Shown here: one piece after another, positions 1 through 7,524 of the stretch
Numbering within the stretch: the first letter of the stretch is position 1
How the letters are laid out: each line of letters begins with the position of its first letter
Assembly (NCBI GenBank): GCA_023246755.1
Contig: JAHFHU010000007.1
Location: forward strand, 1 to 42,163
Length of the DNA: 42,163 bases
Direction: 5' to 3'
DNA from: Candidatus Magasanikiibacteriota bacterium
GTDB lineage: Bacteria; Patescibacteriota; Patescibacteriia; Magasanikbacterales; 2-02-FULL-50-9b
The notes under the pieces: model-generated
The model's database searches: none
The model's input: only the letters and a program-made list of their open reading frames with translations
What the model was told of the DNA's origin: nothing
Program-made: the position numbers and the translations under genes

Positions 1-1050
1 AGATGGTGACGCGCCGTGACGCATGCTGTAGAACGCGAGCATACAAAAAAGTGACGCGCCAATCGTAAACGCCCCAACGATCGCGATCATGCGGCGATTA
101 AATTTTTGTATGATGATTGCCGTTATTGATGCGATGAAGAGCGGCACGCCGATGAGCGGATGGGTGATGGTGGCAGCGAGCGAAAGAGCGGTGATCGCAG
201 CGCGACCATTTGTCGAACGCAACGCAAGCGGCAGCAGCAACACCCACCACATCGCATACAAAATTGTGAGATTGTGCGGAACCGTGAAGGTGAATTCTGC
301 GGCTGGATACATGAGTAAACACAGCGTCGCGAACATCGCGCGATCGCGTGGAATACGCCAACCGTGTACAAATCCGACGTATCCAAGAATTGGAATCGAA
401 ATGCTGGCGAGGATCGGTACGAGTAATCGGTCAACAAGCCACACCGGCGCACTGGTTACGAAATGGAAAAATGGCACGATCGCATATTGCCCAATGTAAA
501 ACGGCTGGAGCGGCAGAATTTTTCCGTGGAGCGCAACGTAATTTTCTGCAGCTTGGTGAATCACCGGATCATACGCATAGCCAAATCGAAACGCAAGTAG
601 TGCGATAGAGTAAAATAATCCGACGTGAGTGATCAGTGCACCGAGCGCAAGCAGGGAAAGATTTTTTTTCCACACGCCCGCGGCAAGCAGGGCGGTCACG
701 CACGCGTACATGACAAAAAACCATGGATGCACATGTTCCCATGGCGATTGCATGGCCGCGTCAGATCGTGTGAGCCACACGACAAACGCGAGAATAACGT
801 CGCTTGCAATTACGCTACAGAGCAAAATTTTATTTTCTCGTGCGAGCGGGATCGCGGGCAATTGATTCCTCAACATCGCACACGAAATGACAATGGTCGC
901 TATAGCAAGTGCGATCGAATCACCGCGATTAATGCCAACGGTTACATACAGCGCCGACGCCACGCACACGACGCTGCACCACAAAAATACAGCGGTCAGC
1001 GCCCAATGCTTATGGTTTTGGATACACGTCTTTGCAAAGATAGATGGCAT
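1..1050 (-). CDS. Multi-pass membrane protein, GT-C glycosyltransferase-like, 3' end cut by window
   Basis: Reading the minus strand in the frame whose codons begin at position 1 gives an uninterrupted, strongly hydrophobic protein of 350 residues from an ATG at 1048-1050 to the window edge. It has no stop in the window, so the C-terminus is missing. It starts MPSIFAKTCIQNHKHWAL and shows about eight or more hydrophobic stretches. Between two helices it has an extracytoplasmic loop with a D-P-x-x-H motif (FGYAYDPVIHQAAENY, then LPLQPFYIGQYA). Such a loop after the first helices is typical of GT-C lipid-sugar glycosyltransferases and related membrane enzymes; the family call is inference. The chosen start overlaps the end of the upstream gene by 41 bases; a shorter start cannot be excluded. 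With no complete catalytic signature visible, 'conserved membrane protein' is the safe name. Confidence 0.55.
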   Translation of the reverse strand, partial: MPSIFAKTCIQNHKHWALTAVFLWCSVVCVASALYVTVGINRGDSIALAIATIVISCAMLRNQLPAIPLARENKILLCSVIASDVILAFVVWLTRSDAAMQSPWEHVHPWFFVMYACVTALLAAGVWKKNLSLLALGALITHVGLFYSIALLAFRFGYAYDPVIHQAAENYVALHGKILPLQPFYIGQYAIVPFFHFVTSAPVWLVDRLLVPILASISIPILGYVGFVHGWRIPRDRAMFATLCLLMYPAAEFTFTVPHNLTILYAMWWVLLLPLALRSTNGRAAITALSLAATITHPLIGVPLFIASITAIIIQKFNRRMIAIVGAFTIGASLFCMLAFYSMRHGASPS

Positions 1051-1717
1051 CACTTTGTGTTTTCGGTATGTCAGCTTTTGAGACGCCCGCGGTTGTCAAA
1101 TACTTTGAGAGCGGTTGGCATGCTTTCTTTGCTTTTTGTGCTGCCGCGCAATCGTTTTCGTAGAGATAGAATGCGCTACAAACTGTTTGTGAAATTTTTG
1201 CGTTCCACACAGCGGATTTTAAAATCTTCACGCAGGTGACATATTGCTCTTTTGATTCTGCAGGCAGCGGATTGCCGTCAAGTTTTTTCTGAAGTGCGGC
1301 TGAACATTTTTTGACAACAAGCGCTTCATTGAAGTTGTATCCGGTTGGGCACGGCGGCAACAATTTTTGCCAATCTGGATTGAATGCGGTGCTTTGTAAA
1401 TTTGGTTGAGGAAATCGGTCAATGCTCCCAACGCTGTTTGCGGGTTGATATCCCGATCTCGTTGGTTGTTGGTATCCTGCATTTGACGGAGGAACTCCAT
1501 TGTTATATCCGGCTGCGCCATCCACACCCGACGCTTTCACGACTGCTTTTGCCGAAACGCAATACCACGGCGCGGTGTTGACGGGAACGAGCGTAAACGC
1601 CGCGCGGATTGGTTGCGCGGCGTTGAAAGAATCTTGCGCGAGCGAATAGCCGATCGCGCTCGTGCCGGTTGCGAACATGATGAGGGTCGCAATAAAAATA
1701 CCTGTTGGTTTGTGCAT
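1010..1717 (-). CDS. Membrane-anchored or secreted cysteine-containing protein, unknown family
   Basis: The protein has 235 residues from ATG 1715-1717. An in-frame GTG at 1745-1747 would add ten residues (HNYANALYC after the start), but the TTGACA element at 1755-1760 would place transcription start downstream of it, so I prefer the ATG. The N-terminus MHKPTGIFIATLIMFATGTSA is a signal peptide or single membrane anchor. The rest is soluble: a Gly/Asn/Gln/Pro-rich linker (about residues 65-110) and a C-terminal half with about seven cysteines spaced through alternating polar helices, suggesting disulfides outside the membrane. No domain is recognised. Its stop overlaps the start of the GT-C-like gene, so the two are probably co-transcribed. 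Confidence 0.6.
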   Translation of the reverse strand: MHKPTGIFIATLIMFATGTSAIGYSLAQDSFNAAQPIRAAFTLVPVNTAPWYCVSAKAVVKASGVDGAAGYNNGVPPSNAGYQQPTRSGYQPANSVGSIDRFPQPNLQSTAFNPDWQKLLPPCPTGYNFNEALVVKKCSAALQKKLDGNPLPAESKEQYVTCVKILKSAVWNAKISQTVCSAFYLYENDCAAAQKAKKACQPLSKYLTTAGVSKADIPKTQSDAIYLCKDVYPKP

Positions 1718-1732
1718 ACAATAAAGTGCGTT

Positions 1733-1760
1733 TGCATAATTATGCACGTGATTTTGTCAA
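1733..1760 (-). promoter_or_regulatory. Possible promoter for the minus-strand gene ending at 1010
   Basis: A perfect TTGACA lies on the minus strand at 1755-1760. With a 16-base spacer the next hexamer is TATGCA (1733-1738), a weak -10. Predicted transcription start is about ten bases before ATG 1717. Confidence 0.35.
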
Positions 1761-1796
1761 AACACAATAAACATGCTACAACACCTGTGCATAAAT

Positions 1797-2426
1797 ATGA
1801 TTGAAGCGCAGCGTGAACGGGCGAAAAAAATTTTGGCAGAGCTCGAACGGCTGTTTCCGGACGCGGGGATGATGCTGCGATTTTCGAATCATTGGGAATT
1901 AGTCGTCGCTGTTTCGTTGTCAGCACAATGCACGGATAAAAAAGTTAATGAGGTGACGGAAAAACTTTTTAAAAAATATCCAACGCTCGACGATTATCTG
2001 CGTGCGACGTTGCAAGAATTTGAACGCGACATTTTTCAGACCGGATTTTATCATCAGAAGGCGCGTAACACGTTGGCCGCAGCGCGCGTGCTGAGCGATC
2101 GGTTTGGGGGCGTCGTGCCGCGAACGATGGAAGAGTTGATGTCGTTGCCGGGCGTCGGGCGCAAAACTGCAAATGTTGTTTTGGGGAATGCGTTTGGCAT
2201 CGCCGTTGGAATTGCGGTCGACACGCACGTGCGGCGACTCGCGCGTGTTTTCGAACTGACGAATTTCGATGATCCAGAAAAAATCGAGCAGGATTTAATG
2301 AAAATAATTCCGCCGTCGCAGTGGTTTCGCGCGACATATTTATTTATCGAATACGGCCGCCGGTTTTGCACCGCACGGCCGCATGATCACGAAAATTGTC
2401 CCGTGACAAAACTATTTTACCATTGA
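1797..2426 (+). CDS. nth: Endonuclease III (DNA glycosylase/AP lyase) with degenerate Fe-S loop
   Basis: Base-excision repair enzyme that removes oxidised pyrimidines and cleaves the AP site. I use ATG 1797 (209 aa, MIEAQRERAKK...), which fits the family N-terminus; an in-frame ATG at 1773 would add eight unlikely residues. Visible signatures: the helix-hairpin-helix LPGVGRKTANVV with catalytic Lys123, and the catalytic Asp142 in VDTHVRRL. The C-terminal loop that in E. coli carries four Cys ligands (C-x6-C-x2-C-x5-C) here reads Cys191, His198, Cys201, Phe207: two of four ligands are gone and the protein ends two residues later, so a normal [4Fe-4S] cluster is unlikely. No good Shine-Dalgarno is seen. 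The stop overlaps the convergent gene at 2417 by 10 bases. Confidence 0.93.
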   Translation: MIEAQRERAKKILAELERLFPDAGMMLRFSNHWELVVAVSLSAQCTDKKVNEVTEKLFKKYPTLDDYLRATLQEFERDIFQTGFYHQKARNTLAAARVLSDRFGGVVPRTMEELMSLPGVGRKTANVVLGNAFGIAVGIAVDTHVRRLARVFELTNFDDPEKIEQDLMKIIPPSQWFRATYLFIEYGRRFCTARPHDHENCPVTKLFYH

Positions 2427-2725
2427 TATCCCGCGCTGGTGTCCTGTGTCGCGTCGGCTGAAGGCGCTGGTTTTGGTGGTGGAGTTGGGGTGGGCAGTTT
2501 TTGTTTTATTACAGGTTTTTTTGGTGGTGGTACAATCTTTTTCGGAGGAACTATTTTTTTGACCACGGGCTTGGTCACAACTGGTTTTTTTGCGGGAACT
2601 ACTTTTGCGGGAACTATTTTTTTGACGACCGGTTTTTTCACAGGAGTTGCAGCAAATGCAACCTGTGTTGATAAAAATGATGCGGCGATCGAGAGCGTGA
2701 CGAATGCGTTTGTTAATTTTTTCAT
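2417..2725 (-). CDS. Small secreted Lys/Val/Pro-repeat protein
   Basis: The protein has 102 residues from ATG 2723-2725. A longer upstream reading frame has no good start and would pass through the promoter. The N-terminus MKKLTNAFVTLSIAASFLSTQVAFA is a clear signal peptide ending at AFA. The mature part is low complexity: repeated units of the type P-V-V-K-K-I-V-P-A-K/P-P-K-K, then a Pro/Thr tail and the end SAGYQW. The high positive charge suggests binding to anionic wall polymers, nucleic acid or a membrane surface, but no function can be assigned. It has its own extended -10 promoter and an almost absent leader. The complementary strand gives a Gly/Phe-rich open frame that is only a shadow. 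Confidence 0.6.
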   Translation of the reverse strand: MKKLTNAFVTLSIAASFLSTQVAFAATPVKKPVVKKIVPAKVVPAKKPVVTKPVVKKIVPPKKIVPPPKKPVIKQKLPTPTPPPKPAPSADATQDTSAGYQW

Positions 2726-2737
2726 AGAAGTGGTAAA

Positions 2738-2746
2738 AGTATAACA
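2738..2746 (-). promoter_or_regulatory. Extended -10 promoter of the Lys/Pro-repeat gene
   Basis: Minus strand TGTTATACT (TG at 2745-2746, TATACT at 2738-2743). No good -35 is present at the normal distance, as expected for an extended -10 promoter. Start of transcription falls about six bases before ATG 2725, giving a nearly leaderless mRNA. The same nine bases recur at 19474-19482. Confidence 0.6.
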
Positions 2747-2749
2747 TGG

Positions 2750-2778
2750 TTGTAAAATTCTGCATATTCCGCTACAAT
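2750..2778 (+). promoter_or_regulatory. Promoter of prfB
   Basis: TTGTAA (2750-2755), 17-base spacer, TACAAT (2773-2778). Transcription should start about 2785, only 1-3 bases before ATG 2787, so the prfB message would be leaderless; no ribosome-binding site is present. It lies back to back with the divergent promoter at 2738-2746. Confidence 0.55.
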
Positions 2779-2786
2779 CCTGCAAT

Positions 2787-3932
2787 ATGATCGACGCGGG
2801 AAAACGGCTTGTCGAGCTGCTCGGGCAAATTCACGAGGCGCGAAAATTACTTGACCACGACCGCAAGGCCGTGGATGTTCGTGCGCTTGAGGTTGAGATG
2901 TCAAATTCGGATTTTTGGAAAGATCAAGAGACGGCGGCGCGCGTCTCAAAAAAACATGATGAGCTTGGCCGCGAGTTGGAATTGTGGGCGGCGATCCAAA
3001 CAGAAGTCGAGGGTCTCATCGCGCTCTGCGAAATGCCGGACGCTGAACACGATCTCGATGTGCGCGCCGAAGTTGAAACACGCGCGACGGAATTGCACGA
3101 AAAATATCAGAAGCTCGAGTTTTATTTGTTGTTCAGCGAACGTCACGATGAAAATTCGATTATCATGGCGATTCATGCGGGGACGGGCGGTGTTGAGGCG
3201 ATGGATTGGGCTGCGATGTTGCAACGTATGTACATTCGATATGCGGAGCGCAAAGGGTGGCGCGTGACGATCGACGATTATTCGCCGGGCGCGGAAGCGG
3301 GGCTCAAAAGTGTGGTGATGGAAATCGACGGGCGATTTGCGTATGGACATTTGAAAGGCGAGCACGGAACGCATCGGTTGGTGCGGATGTCGCCGTTTAA
3401 CGCGGATGGTTTGCGCCAAACATCGTTTGCGCTCGTTGAAATCATGCCGCAGATTGAACAGGATTCGGATTTGGTGATTGATCCGAAAGATGTGCGCATC
3501 GACACGATGACGTCGCAAGGTGCGGGTGGGCAATCGGTTAATACAACGTATAGTGCGATTCGTCTCGTGCACATTCCGACCGGAATTATTGTCAGCGTTC
3601 AAAATGAGCGCTCGCAATTGCAGAACAAAGAAACGGCGTTTAAAATTTTGAAAGCGCGGTTGCTGGCGATTCAATTGCAAGAGCAGAAAAAAGAACGCGA
3701 ACAATTGCGCGGTGAACACAAAAGCGCGGAGTGGGGAAATCAAATTCGGTCATACGTGTTGGCGCCGTATCGGATGGTGAAGGATATTCGAACGCGTTTT
3801 GAGACGAGCGACACGGGTGGTGTTTTGGATGGCGACCTCGATTCATTTGTCGAGGCATATCTGCGCTGGATAAAAATTAAAGGCAACGAAGCGCGGGCAG
3901 CGAGTGATGAACCGGATTATGAAGATGAGTAA
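2787..3932 (+). CDS. prfB: Peptide chain release factor 2
   Basis: Terminates translation at UAA and UGA by entering the ribosomal A site and triggering peptidyl-tRNA hydrolysis. The protein has 381 residues. The class-specific codon-recognition tripeptide is Ser202-Pro203-Phe204 (RF2 type, versus PxT in RF1), and the catalytic loop holds Gly247-Gly248-Gln249 in QGAGGQSVNTTYSAIR. The programmed frameshift found near codon 25 in many bacterial prfB genes is absent: at the equivalent place the frame runs straight through as tta-ctt-gac (Leu21-Leu22-Asp23). Presence of RF2 together with TGA stops nearby supports the standard code. The downstream MFS gene overlaps its last codons. Confidence 0.97.
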   Translation: MIDAGKRLVELLGQIHEARKLLDHDRKAVDVRALEVEMSNSDFWKDQETAARVSKKHDELGRELELWAAIQTEVEGLIALCEMPDAEHDLDVRAEVETRATELHEKYQKLEFYLLFSERHDENSIIMAIHAGTGGVEAMDWAAMLQRMYIRYAERKGWRVTIDDYSPGAEAGLKSVVMEIDGRFAYGHLKGEHGTHRLVRMSPFNADGLRQTSFALVEIMPQIEQDSDLVIDPKDVRIDTMTSQGAGGQSVNTTYSAIRLVHIPTGIIVSVQNERSQLQNKETAFKILKARLLAIQLQEQKKEREQLRGEHKSAEWGNQIRSYVLAPYRMVKDIRTRFETSDTGGVLDGDLDSFVEAYLRWIKIKGNEARAASDEPDYEDE

Positions 3933-5124
3933 TCGCGCTGCAGAGCTCGAGAAAAATTTTTCGCGCATGTTTTGGATTCAGGCGCTCATGAGTACGAAAA
4001 TTTTGAATGTAGTAATTTCGATTTTTTATGTGCATCGTGGGCTGACGTTCAAGGAAATATTTTTGCTCGGTGTTGTGTTTGCGGTAACAAATTTGGTCTG
4101 TGAAATTCCGTCGAGCTACATGGCTGACAAGTGGGGGCGCAAAAAAACAGTGGCACTTGCGGTTGTTTTTCTTGCTATCAGCAGCATATTTGATTTTTTT
4201 AGTCACAATTTTTTTCTATTTATTATCGATATTGTTTTTTTGGGTGCCTCGTATGCGTTCATGACCGGAACGGACGATGCAGTCATTTATGACACGGCGC
4301 GAGAATTGGGTCGAGACAAAGACTCTCTGAAAAAACTCGGCAATTATTATGCCGCGCAGCGCGTGGTAAAAATTGTGACACCACTAATTGCGGTGCTCAT
4401 TGCGAAAGATTTGTTGGACTGGCAGTTTAGGGCGATTGTTAGTCTTGAATTTATAACAACGATATTTGCGTTGCCGCTCGTGTGGAAGCTTATCGAGCCA
4501 GCTCATAAAGTGGATGTTGAAAAGATTGAGGCAGGAATTTTGCTTGACGCGGGCAATTTAATCAAGCGTAATCCGGAGCTCATTAGAATGATTCTAAATC
4601 GCACGATAGTTTTTGTTGGAGCTTTTATCGTGTGGCGAGTACATCAGCAATATTTTTTGGAAAATAATATTTCATTATTTGCGATCGGTGCAATGTGGAC
4701 ATTAGTTAATTTATTTGGATATCTTGCAATTAATCGTATCGGCAGTATTTTTCCGCAACTTAGCGCTGCAGCGAAAATTAATTGGCTTAATTTTTTGATG
4801 ATTTTGAGTTTGATAGTATTCACGAGTAGTTCATACTTCAATCTTCCGTACACGCTACTGATTTCTTTTGGGTTACTCTGCATGTTCGAGAATATTCGAT
4901 GGCCGATTTTTTCTGATGTTATGAATAAACACAGCAAGTCGTTTAATCGAGCGACTACTTTATCGCTATCAAATCTTATTAAAAGCGTGGTCGATATTCC
5001 GCTCATGTTTATTGCGGCAATTATGGTAACGCATGATTTGCAATACGTATTTATATTTGGAACTGTACTTGCGATAACGGGGAGCGCACTATTTTATATG
5101 CGTACACGTGAGCGCTTGATGTAA
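3925..5124 (+). CDS. Major facilitator superfamily transporter
   Basis: The protein has 399 residues with about twelve hydrophobic helices. The loop between helices 2 and 3 carries the MFS motif A in the form SYMADKWGRKKTV, followed by a second-half loop with less conservation. Substrate is unknown. The start could be ATG 3925 (MSNRAAELEKN, eight-base overlap with the prfB stop, used here), ATG 3919, ATG 3907 or GTG 3904; all are in frame and none has a ribosome-binding site. The gene looks more AT-rich than prfB and is the last of this two-gene unit; a new promoter follows it. Confidence 0.8.
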   Translation: MSNRAAELEKNFSRMFWIQALMSTKILNVVISIFYVHRGLTFKEIFLLGVVFAVTNLVCEIPSSYMADKWGRKKTVALAVVFLAISSIFDFFSHNFFLFIIDIVFLGASYAFMTGTDDAVIYDTARELGRDKDSLKKLGNYYAAQRVVKIVTPLIAVLIAKDLLDWQFRAIVSLEFITTIFALPLVWKLIEPAHKVDVEKIEAGILLDAGNLIKRNPELIRMILNRTIVFVGAFIVWRVHQQYFLENNISLFAIGAMWTLVNLFGYLAINRIGSIFPQLSAAAKINWLNFLMILSLIVFTSSSYFNLPYTLLISFGLLCMFENIRWPIFSDVMNKHSKSFNRATTLSLSNLIKSVVDIPLMFIAAIMVTHDLQYVFIFGTVLAITGSALFYMRTRERLM

Positions 5125-5144
5125 ACGGAATTATCTGGTATGTT
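5116..5144 (+). promoter_or_regulatory. Promoter of the hicB remnant
   Basis: TTGATG (5116-5121), 17-base spacer ending in TGG, then TATGTT (5139-5144), i.e. an extended -10. Transcription would start near 5151, three bases before ATG 5154. Confidence 0.45.
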
Positions 5145-5153
5145 TTAGGTACT

Positions 5154-5342
5154 ATGAACGTAACATATCGAGCAATAATTGAGCCAGACGAAAAGGGATT
5201 CCATGGGTATGTACCTGCCTTGAAAGGGTGTCACACGTGGGGGCGCTCGCTTGCGGGAACTCGTAAAAATTTACAGGAGGCGATTCAGCTTTATTTGTCA
5301 GTTCTCGTTGAAGATGGCGGTTGTTACGGCTCATACAGGTGA
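5154..5342 (+). pseudogene. hicB: Truncated HicB-type antitoxin
   Basis: The 62 codons encode the N-terminal HicB fold: a first strand YRAIIEPDEKGFHGYVPALKGCHTWG, then LAGTRKNLQEAIQLYLSVLVEDGG, the usual pattern of HicB antitoxins (a partial RNase H fold that occludes the HicA toxin). Directly after EDGG the frame runs into CYGSYR and a stop at 5340-5342, instead of the C-terminal strand and DNA-binding or linker part of normal HicB. A HicA tail in another frame begins at this point, so a deletion has fused the two genes. HicB identity is clear from the pattern; the pseudogene call is inference, and a very short functional HicB is the alternative. Confidence 0.6.
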
Positions 5343-5418
5343 TTTGAAAATTGATACGCTCAAAGGAATTTTGGAAGATGCAAAAATTACGGATGAGCAG
5401 TTGAGAAAAATGTTGTGA
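5314..5418 (+). pseudogene. hicA: C-terminal remnant of a HicA-type toxin
   Basis: A different frame from hicB opens at ATG 5314 and reads 34 residues ending in HTGDLKIDTLKGILEDAKI and TDEQLRKML. This matches the shape of the last third of HicA mRNA interferases (xHxGxLxxxTLRxILxxAGIxxEEFLxxL). The N-terminal RNA-binding part with the catalytic His is missing. It overlaps the last codons of the hicB remnant, consistent with a deletion that removed the end of hicB and the start of hicA. It is too short to be a working toxin. Confidence 0.5.
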
Positions 5419-5472
5419 AAAGAGCAGAAGAGCTTGATTTTTGCGTGTTGAAATGGTAGGGTGAGGGTACGT

Positions 5473-5778
5473 ATGAGTTCAAAACAAACACTTTCAATCG
5501 CTGCGCTTCGTCGTGCCGTGCGTCCGATATTGAAGAAATATCCGGTGCGCCGGACTTTTGTGTTTGGTTCGATGAGCCGCGGGGACGCGAACGCGAAAAG
5601 CGACGTTGATTTGCTGGTAGAATTTTCAAAAACAGTTTCATTGTTGACGCTCGTTGGTCTGCAAGATCAGCTGTGTCAAAAGTTACATCGACCGGTTGAT
5701 GTGGTGAGTCACCGAGGACTGCGGCCACGATTTAAAAAATATATTGCAGATGATTTGAAGTTGGTTTATGAAAGTTGA
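5473..5778 (+). CDS. mntA: MntA-type antitoxin nucleotidyltransferase
   Basis: Minimal nucleotidyltransferase of 101 residues. The catalytic signature GS-x10-D-x-D is intact: Gly32-Ser33 (FGSMSRGDANAKSDVDLLVEF) and Asp44/Asp46. In characterised MntA-HepT pairs this protein adds AMP groups to a tyrosine of HepT and blocks its RNase activity. I start at ATG 5473 (MSSKQ); an in-frame GTG at 5461 is possible. A GAGGG at 5463-5467 sits at Shine-Dalgarno distance from the ATG, unusual in this window. It overlaps hepT by 11 bases, the usual tight coupling of this toxin-antitoxin system. Confidence 0.85.
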   Translation: MSSKQTLSIAALRRAVRPILKKYPVRRTFVFGSMSRGDANAKSDVDLLVEFSKTVSLLTLVGLQDQLCQKLHRPVDVVSHRGLRPRFKKYIADDLKLVYES

Positions 5779-6115
5779 TGATCGTGCACACCTCGATGAT
5801 ATTTTAACAAGCATTGAGGCGATTGAAACATACACGCGAGGTAAAAGTTTCGTACAATTTTCAAAAGATCAAAAAGATCAGGACGCAGTTTTACGGCGAT
5901 TTGGAATTATTGGCGAGGCAGCACATCGATTGTCGCGCGCACGGATGGCACAGATGACGGAAATTCGATGGAAAGAAATTGTGGGGATGCGTAATAAAAT
6001 TATTCATGATTATGGTGACGTTGATTTAAAAATGGTTTGGAAAACTATTCGCGAGGATTTGAAAGAGCTTAAAAAAGCGATTGAGCAGTCGTTAGTTAAA
6101 GATTGTGAAAAATAA
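5768..6115 (+). CDS. hepT: HepT-type ribonuclease toxin (DUF86)
   Basis: The protein has 115 residues, all alpha, of the HEPN-fold HepT family. The RNase motif R-x4-H-x-Y is intact (Arg75, His80, Tyr82 in RNKIIHDYGDV); Tyr82 is the position that MntA adenylylates in characterised systems. It is translationally coupled to mntA upstream and overlaps tsaC downstream by 11 bases, so a toxin-antitoxin pair is embedded in the same transcript as two core genes. Intact motifs on both proteins suggest the system is active, unlike the neighbouring hicBA remnant. Confidence 0.87.
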   Translation: MKVDDRAHLDDILTSIEAIETYTRGKSFVQFSKDQKDQDAVLRRFGIIGEAAHRLSRARMAQMTEIRWKEIVGMRNKIIHDYGDVDLKMVWKTIREDLKELKKAIEQSLVKDCEK

Positions 6116-6671
6116 AGTTTTCGTCTATCCAACCGAAACGTCATACGCGATCGGCTGCGACGCACGCGATGCGGCTGCGGTTGCGCGAGTTTTTAAAATT
6201 AAGGGGCGCGATGCGAAAAAAACCGTGACGCTCATTGCGGCGAATAAAAAAATGGTGGAAAAATTTGTTGATGCCCGCACAGCACGAAGTCGAGAAGTCG
6301 CACGCGTGATGGCGGGGCTGTGGCCCGGGCCGCTTACGCTCGTGTTGCCGGCGAATGCACACGCGCGAAAAAAATTAGTGCCGCAAATTATTGCGCGAAA
6401 CGGCACAATCGCAATTCGCGTTTCTGAAAATAAAATTGCGCGCGAGATGAGTGAGCATCTGGGCGCGCCGATTGTTGCAACGTCGGCAAACAAATCCGGC
6501 GAGCCCGCATGTTATTCGGCAGCAGCTGTGCGGCGCATGTTTAAAAATAGCACAGAAAAACCGGACATCGTCATCGACGAGGGCGCACTTCCAAAACGCG
6601 CCGCATCAACAATTGCAGAATTTAAAAAAGGGAAGTGGATAATTCATCGGGTCGGACCGATCACGATATGA
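6105..6671 (+). CDS. tsaC: Threonylcarbamoyl-AMP synthase (Sua5/YciO/YrdC family)
   Basis: Makes threonylcarbamoyl-AMP from threonine, bicarbonate and ATP, the first step of t6A37 modification of ANN-decoding tRNAs. The protein has 188 residues, the short TsaC type without the Sua5 C-terminal domain. Seen: PTETSYAIGCD (residues 9-19, the YrdC start motif), KIKGRDAKK (Lys31, Lys33, Arg35 substrate site), WPGPLTLVLPA, and the SANKSG nucleotide motif. The start codon is GTG 6105 inside the end of hepT. Its stop forms an ATGA overlap with rsmA. Confidence 0.92.
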   Translation: MKNKVFVYPTETSYAIGCDARDAAAVARVFKIKGRDAKKTVTLIAANKKMVEKFVDARTARSREVARVMAGLWPGPLTLVLPANAHARKKLVPQIIARNGTIAIRVSENKIAREMSEHLGAPIVATSANKSGEPACYSAAAVRRMFKNSTEKPDIVIDEGALPKRAASTIAEFKKGKWIIHRVGPITI

Positions 6672-7474
6672 TCAACAAATCATGGGTACAGGAAAAAATT
6701 AAAGCGCTCAAACTCGCGCCATCGCGTGGCAACGGTCAAAATTTTTTGATCAGCCCCGATCCGATCATCGCAATCATCAAAGCGGGTGAAATAACGGCGG
6801 GCGATCGCGTGCTCGAAATTGGACCCGGACTTGGCGCGCTCACCGAAGCGTTACTCGCGACGGGTGCAGACGTCACCGCAATCGAATTCGATAAAAAACT
6901 CGCCGAGTATCTCGAAAAAAATCTATCAAAAAAACTGCCGCACAAAATCATCCACGGTGATGTGCTTGAAATCGCAACCGAAAATTTTCTTGCTGACCTG
7001 CACCCATACAAACTCATCGCAAATATTCCGTATCATCTCACGAGTGATATCATCCGGCGCTTTACCGAAACAAAATTTAAACCGCAAACAATTTGTCTAC
7101 TCGTACAAAAAGAAGTTGCGGAGCGCATCACCGCTGAGCCGCCGCGCACCAACCAACTCGCACTCTTCACGCAATGGTTCGCGCGCGTCGAATACATCAC
7201 AACAATTCCGCGCACACTTTTTTCTCCAGCGCCCGAAGTCGATTCCGCAATTATTCGGATCGTGCCGCGCACACCCGATGAACAAGCGCGTGGCCTCTCG
7301 CCAAACGAACAAAAACAACTTTTTTCATTCATCAAACGCGGTTACGCACATCCACGCAAACAGCTTGCGAATAATCTCGGCGTAAAAATAACGGACGCAC
7401 CGCTCAATTTAACACGCCGTGCCGAAACACTTTCGCACGAAGAGTGGATAACATTGTTCAAAGCCTTGTCGTAA
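6668..7474 (+). CDS. rsmA: 16S rRNA dimethyladenosine transferase (KsgA/RsmA)
   Basis: Dimethylates two adjacent adenines in helix 45 at the 3' end of 16S rRNA during 30S maturation, using S-adenosylmethionine. The protein has 268 residues from ATG 6668 (MINKSWVQEK), which overlaps the tsaC stop as ATGA; an upstream GTG at 6635 is in frame but would add only residues encoded over tsaC. Motifs: GQNFL (23-27), EIGPGLGALT (SAM motif I, from 50), AIEFD (71-75), GDVL (97-100), the catalytic NIPYH (119-123), and FSPAPEVDSA. Length and order are typical of the family. Confidence 0.95.
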   Translation: MINKSWVQEKIKALKLAPSRGNGQNFLISPDPIIAIIKAGEITAGDRVLEIGPGLGALTEALLATGADVTAIEFDKKLAEYLEKNLSKKLPHKIIHGDVLEIATENFLADLHPYKLIANIPYHLTSDIIRRFTETKFKPQTICLLVQKEVAERITAEPPRTNQLALFTQWFARVEYITTIPRTLFSPAPEVDSAIIRIVPRTPDEQARGLSPNEQKQLFSFIKRGYAHPRKQLANNLGVKITDAPLNLTRRAETLSHEEWITLFKALS

Positions 7475-7495
7475 CAAGTCGACAACCTGTATAAT
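7466..7495 (+). promoter_or_regulatory. Promoter of the thrombospondin-repeat/giant-protein operon
   Basis: TTGTCG (7466-7471), 18-base spacer, perfect TATAAT (7490-7495) preceded by TG. It lies partly over the end of rsmA and about 30 bases before ATG 7525. Confidence 0.6.
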
Positions 7496-7524
7496 ACATC
7501 TCGATCATTATATTTGTGATTGTG

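Noticed and set aside
2439-2744. Gly/Phe/Thr-rich plus-strand open frame
   Set aside because: Complement of the Lys/Val/Pro-repeat gene; low-complexity shadow.
2840-2870. Programmed frameshift in prfB
   Set aside because: The gene reads through in one frame as tta-ctt-gac; there is no in-frame UGA.
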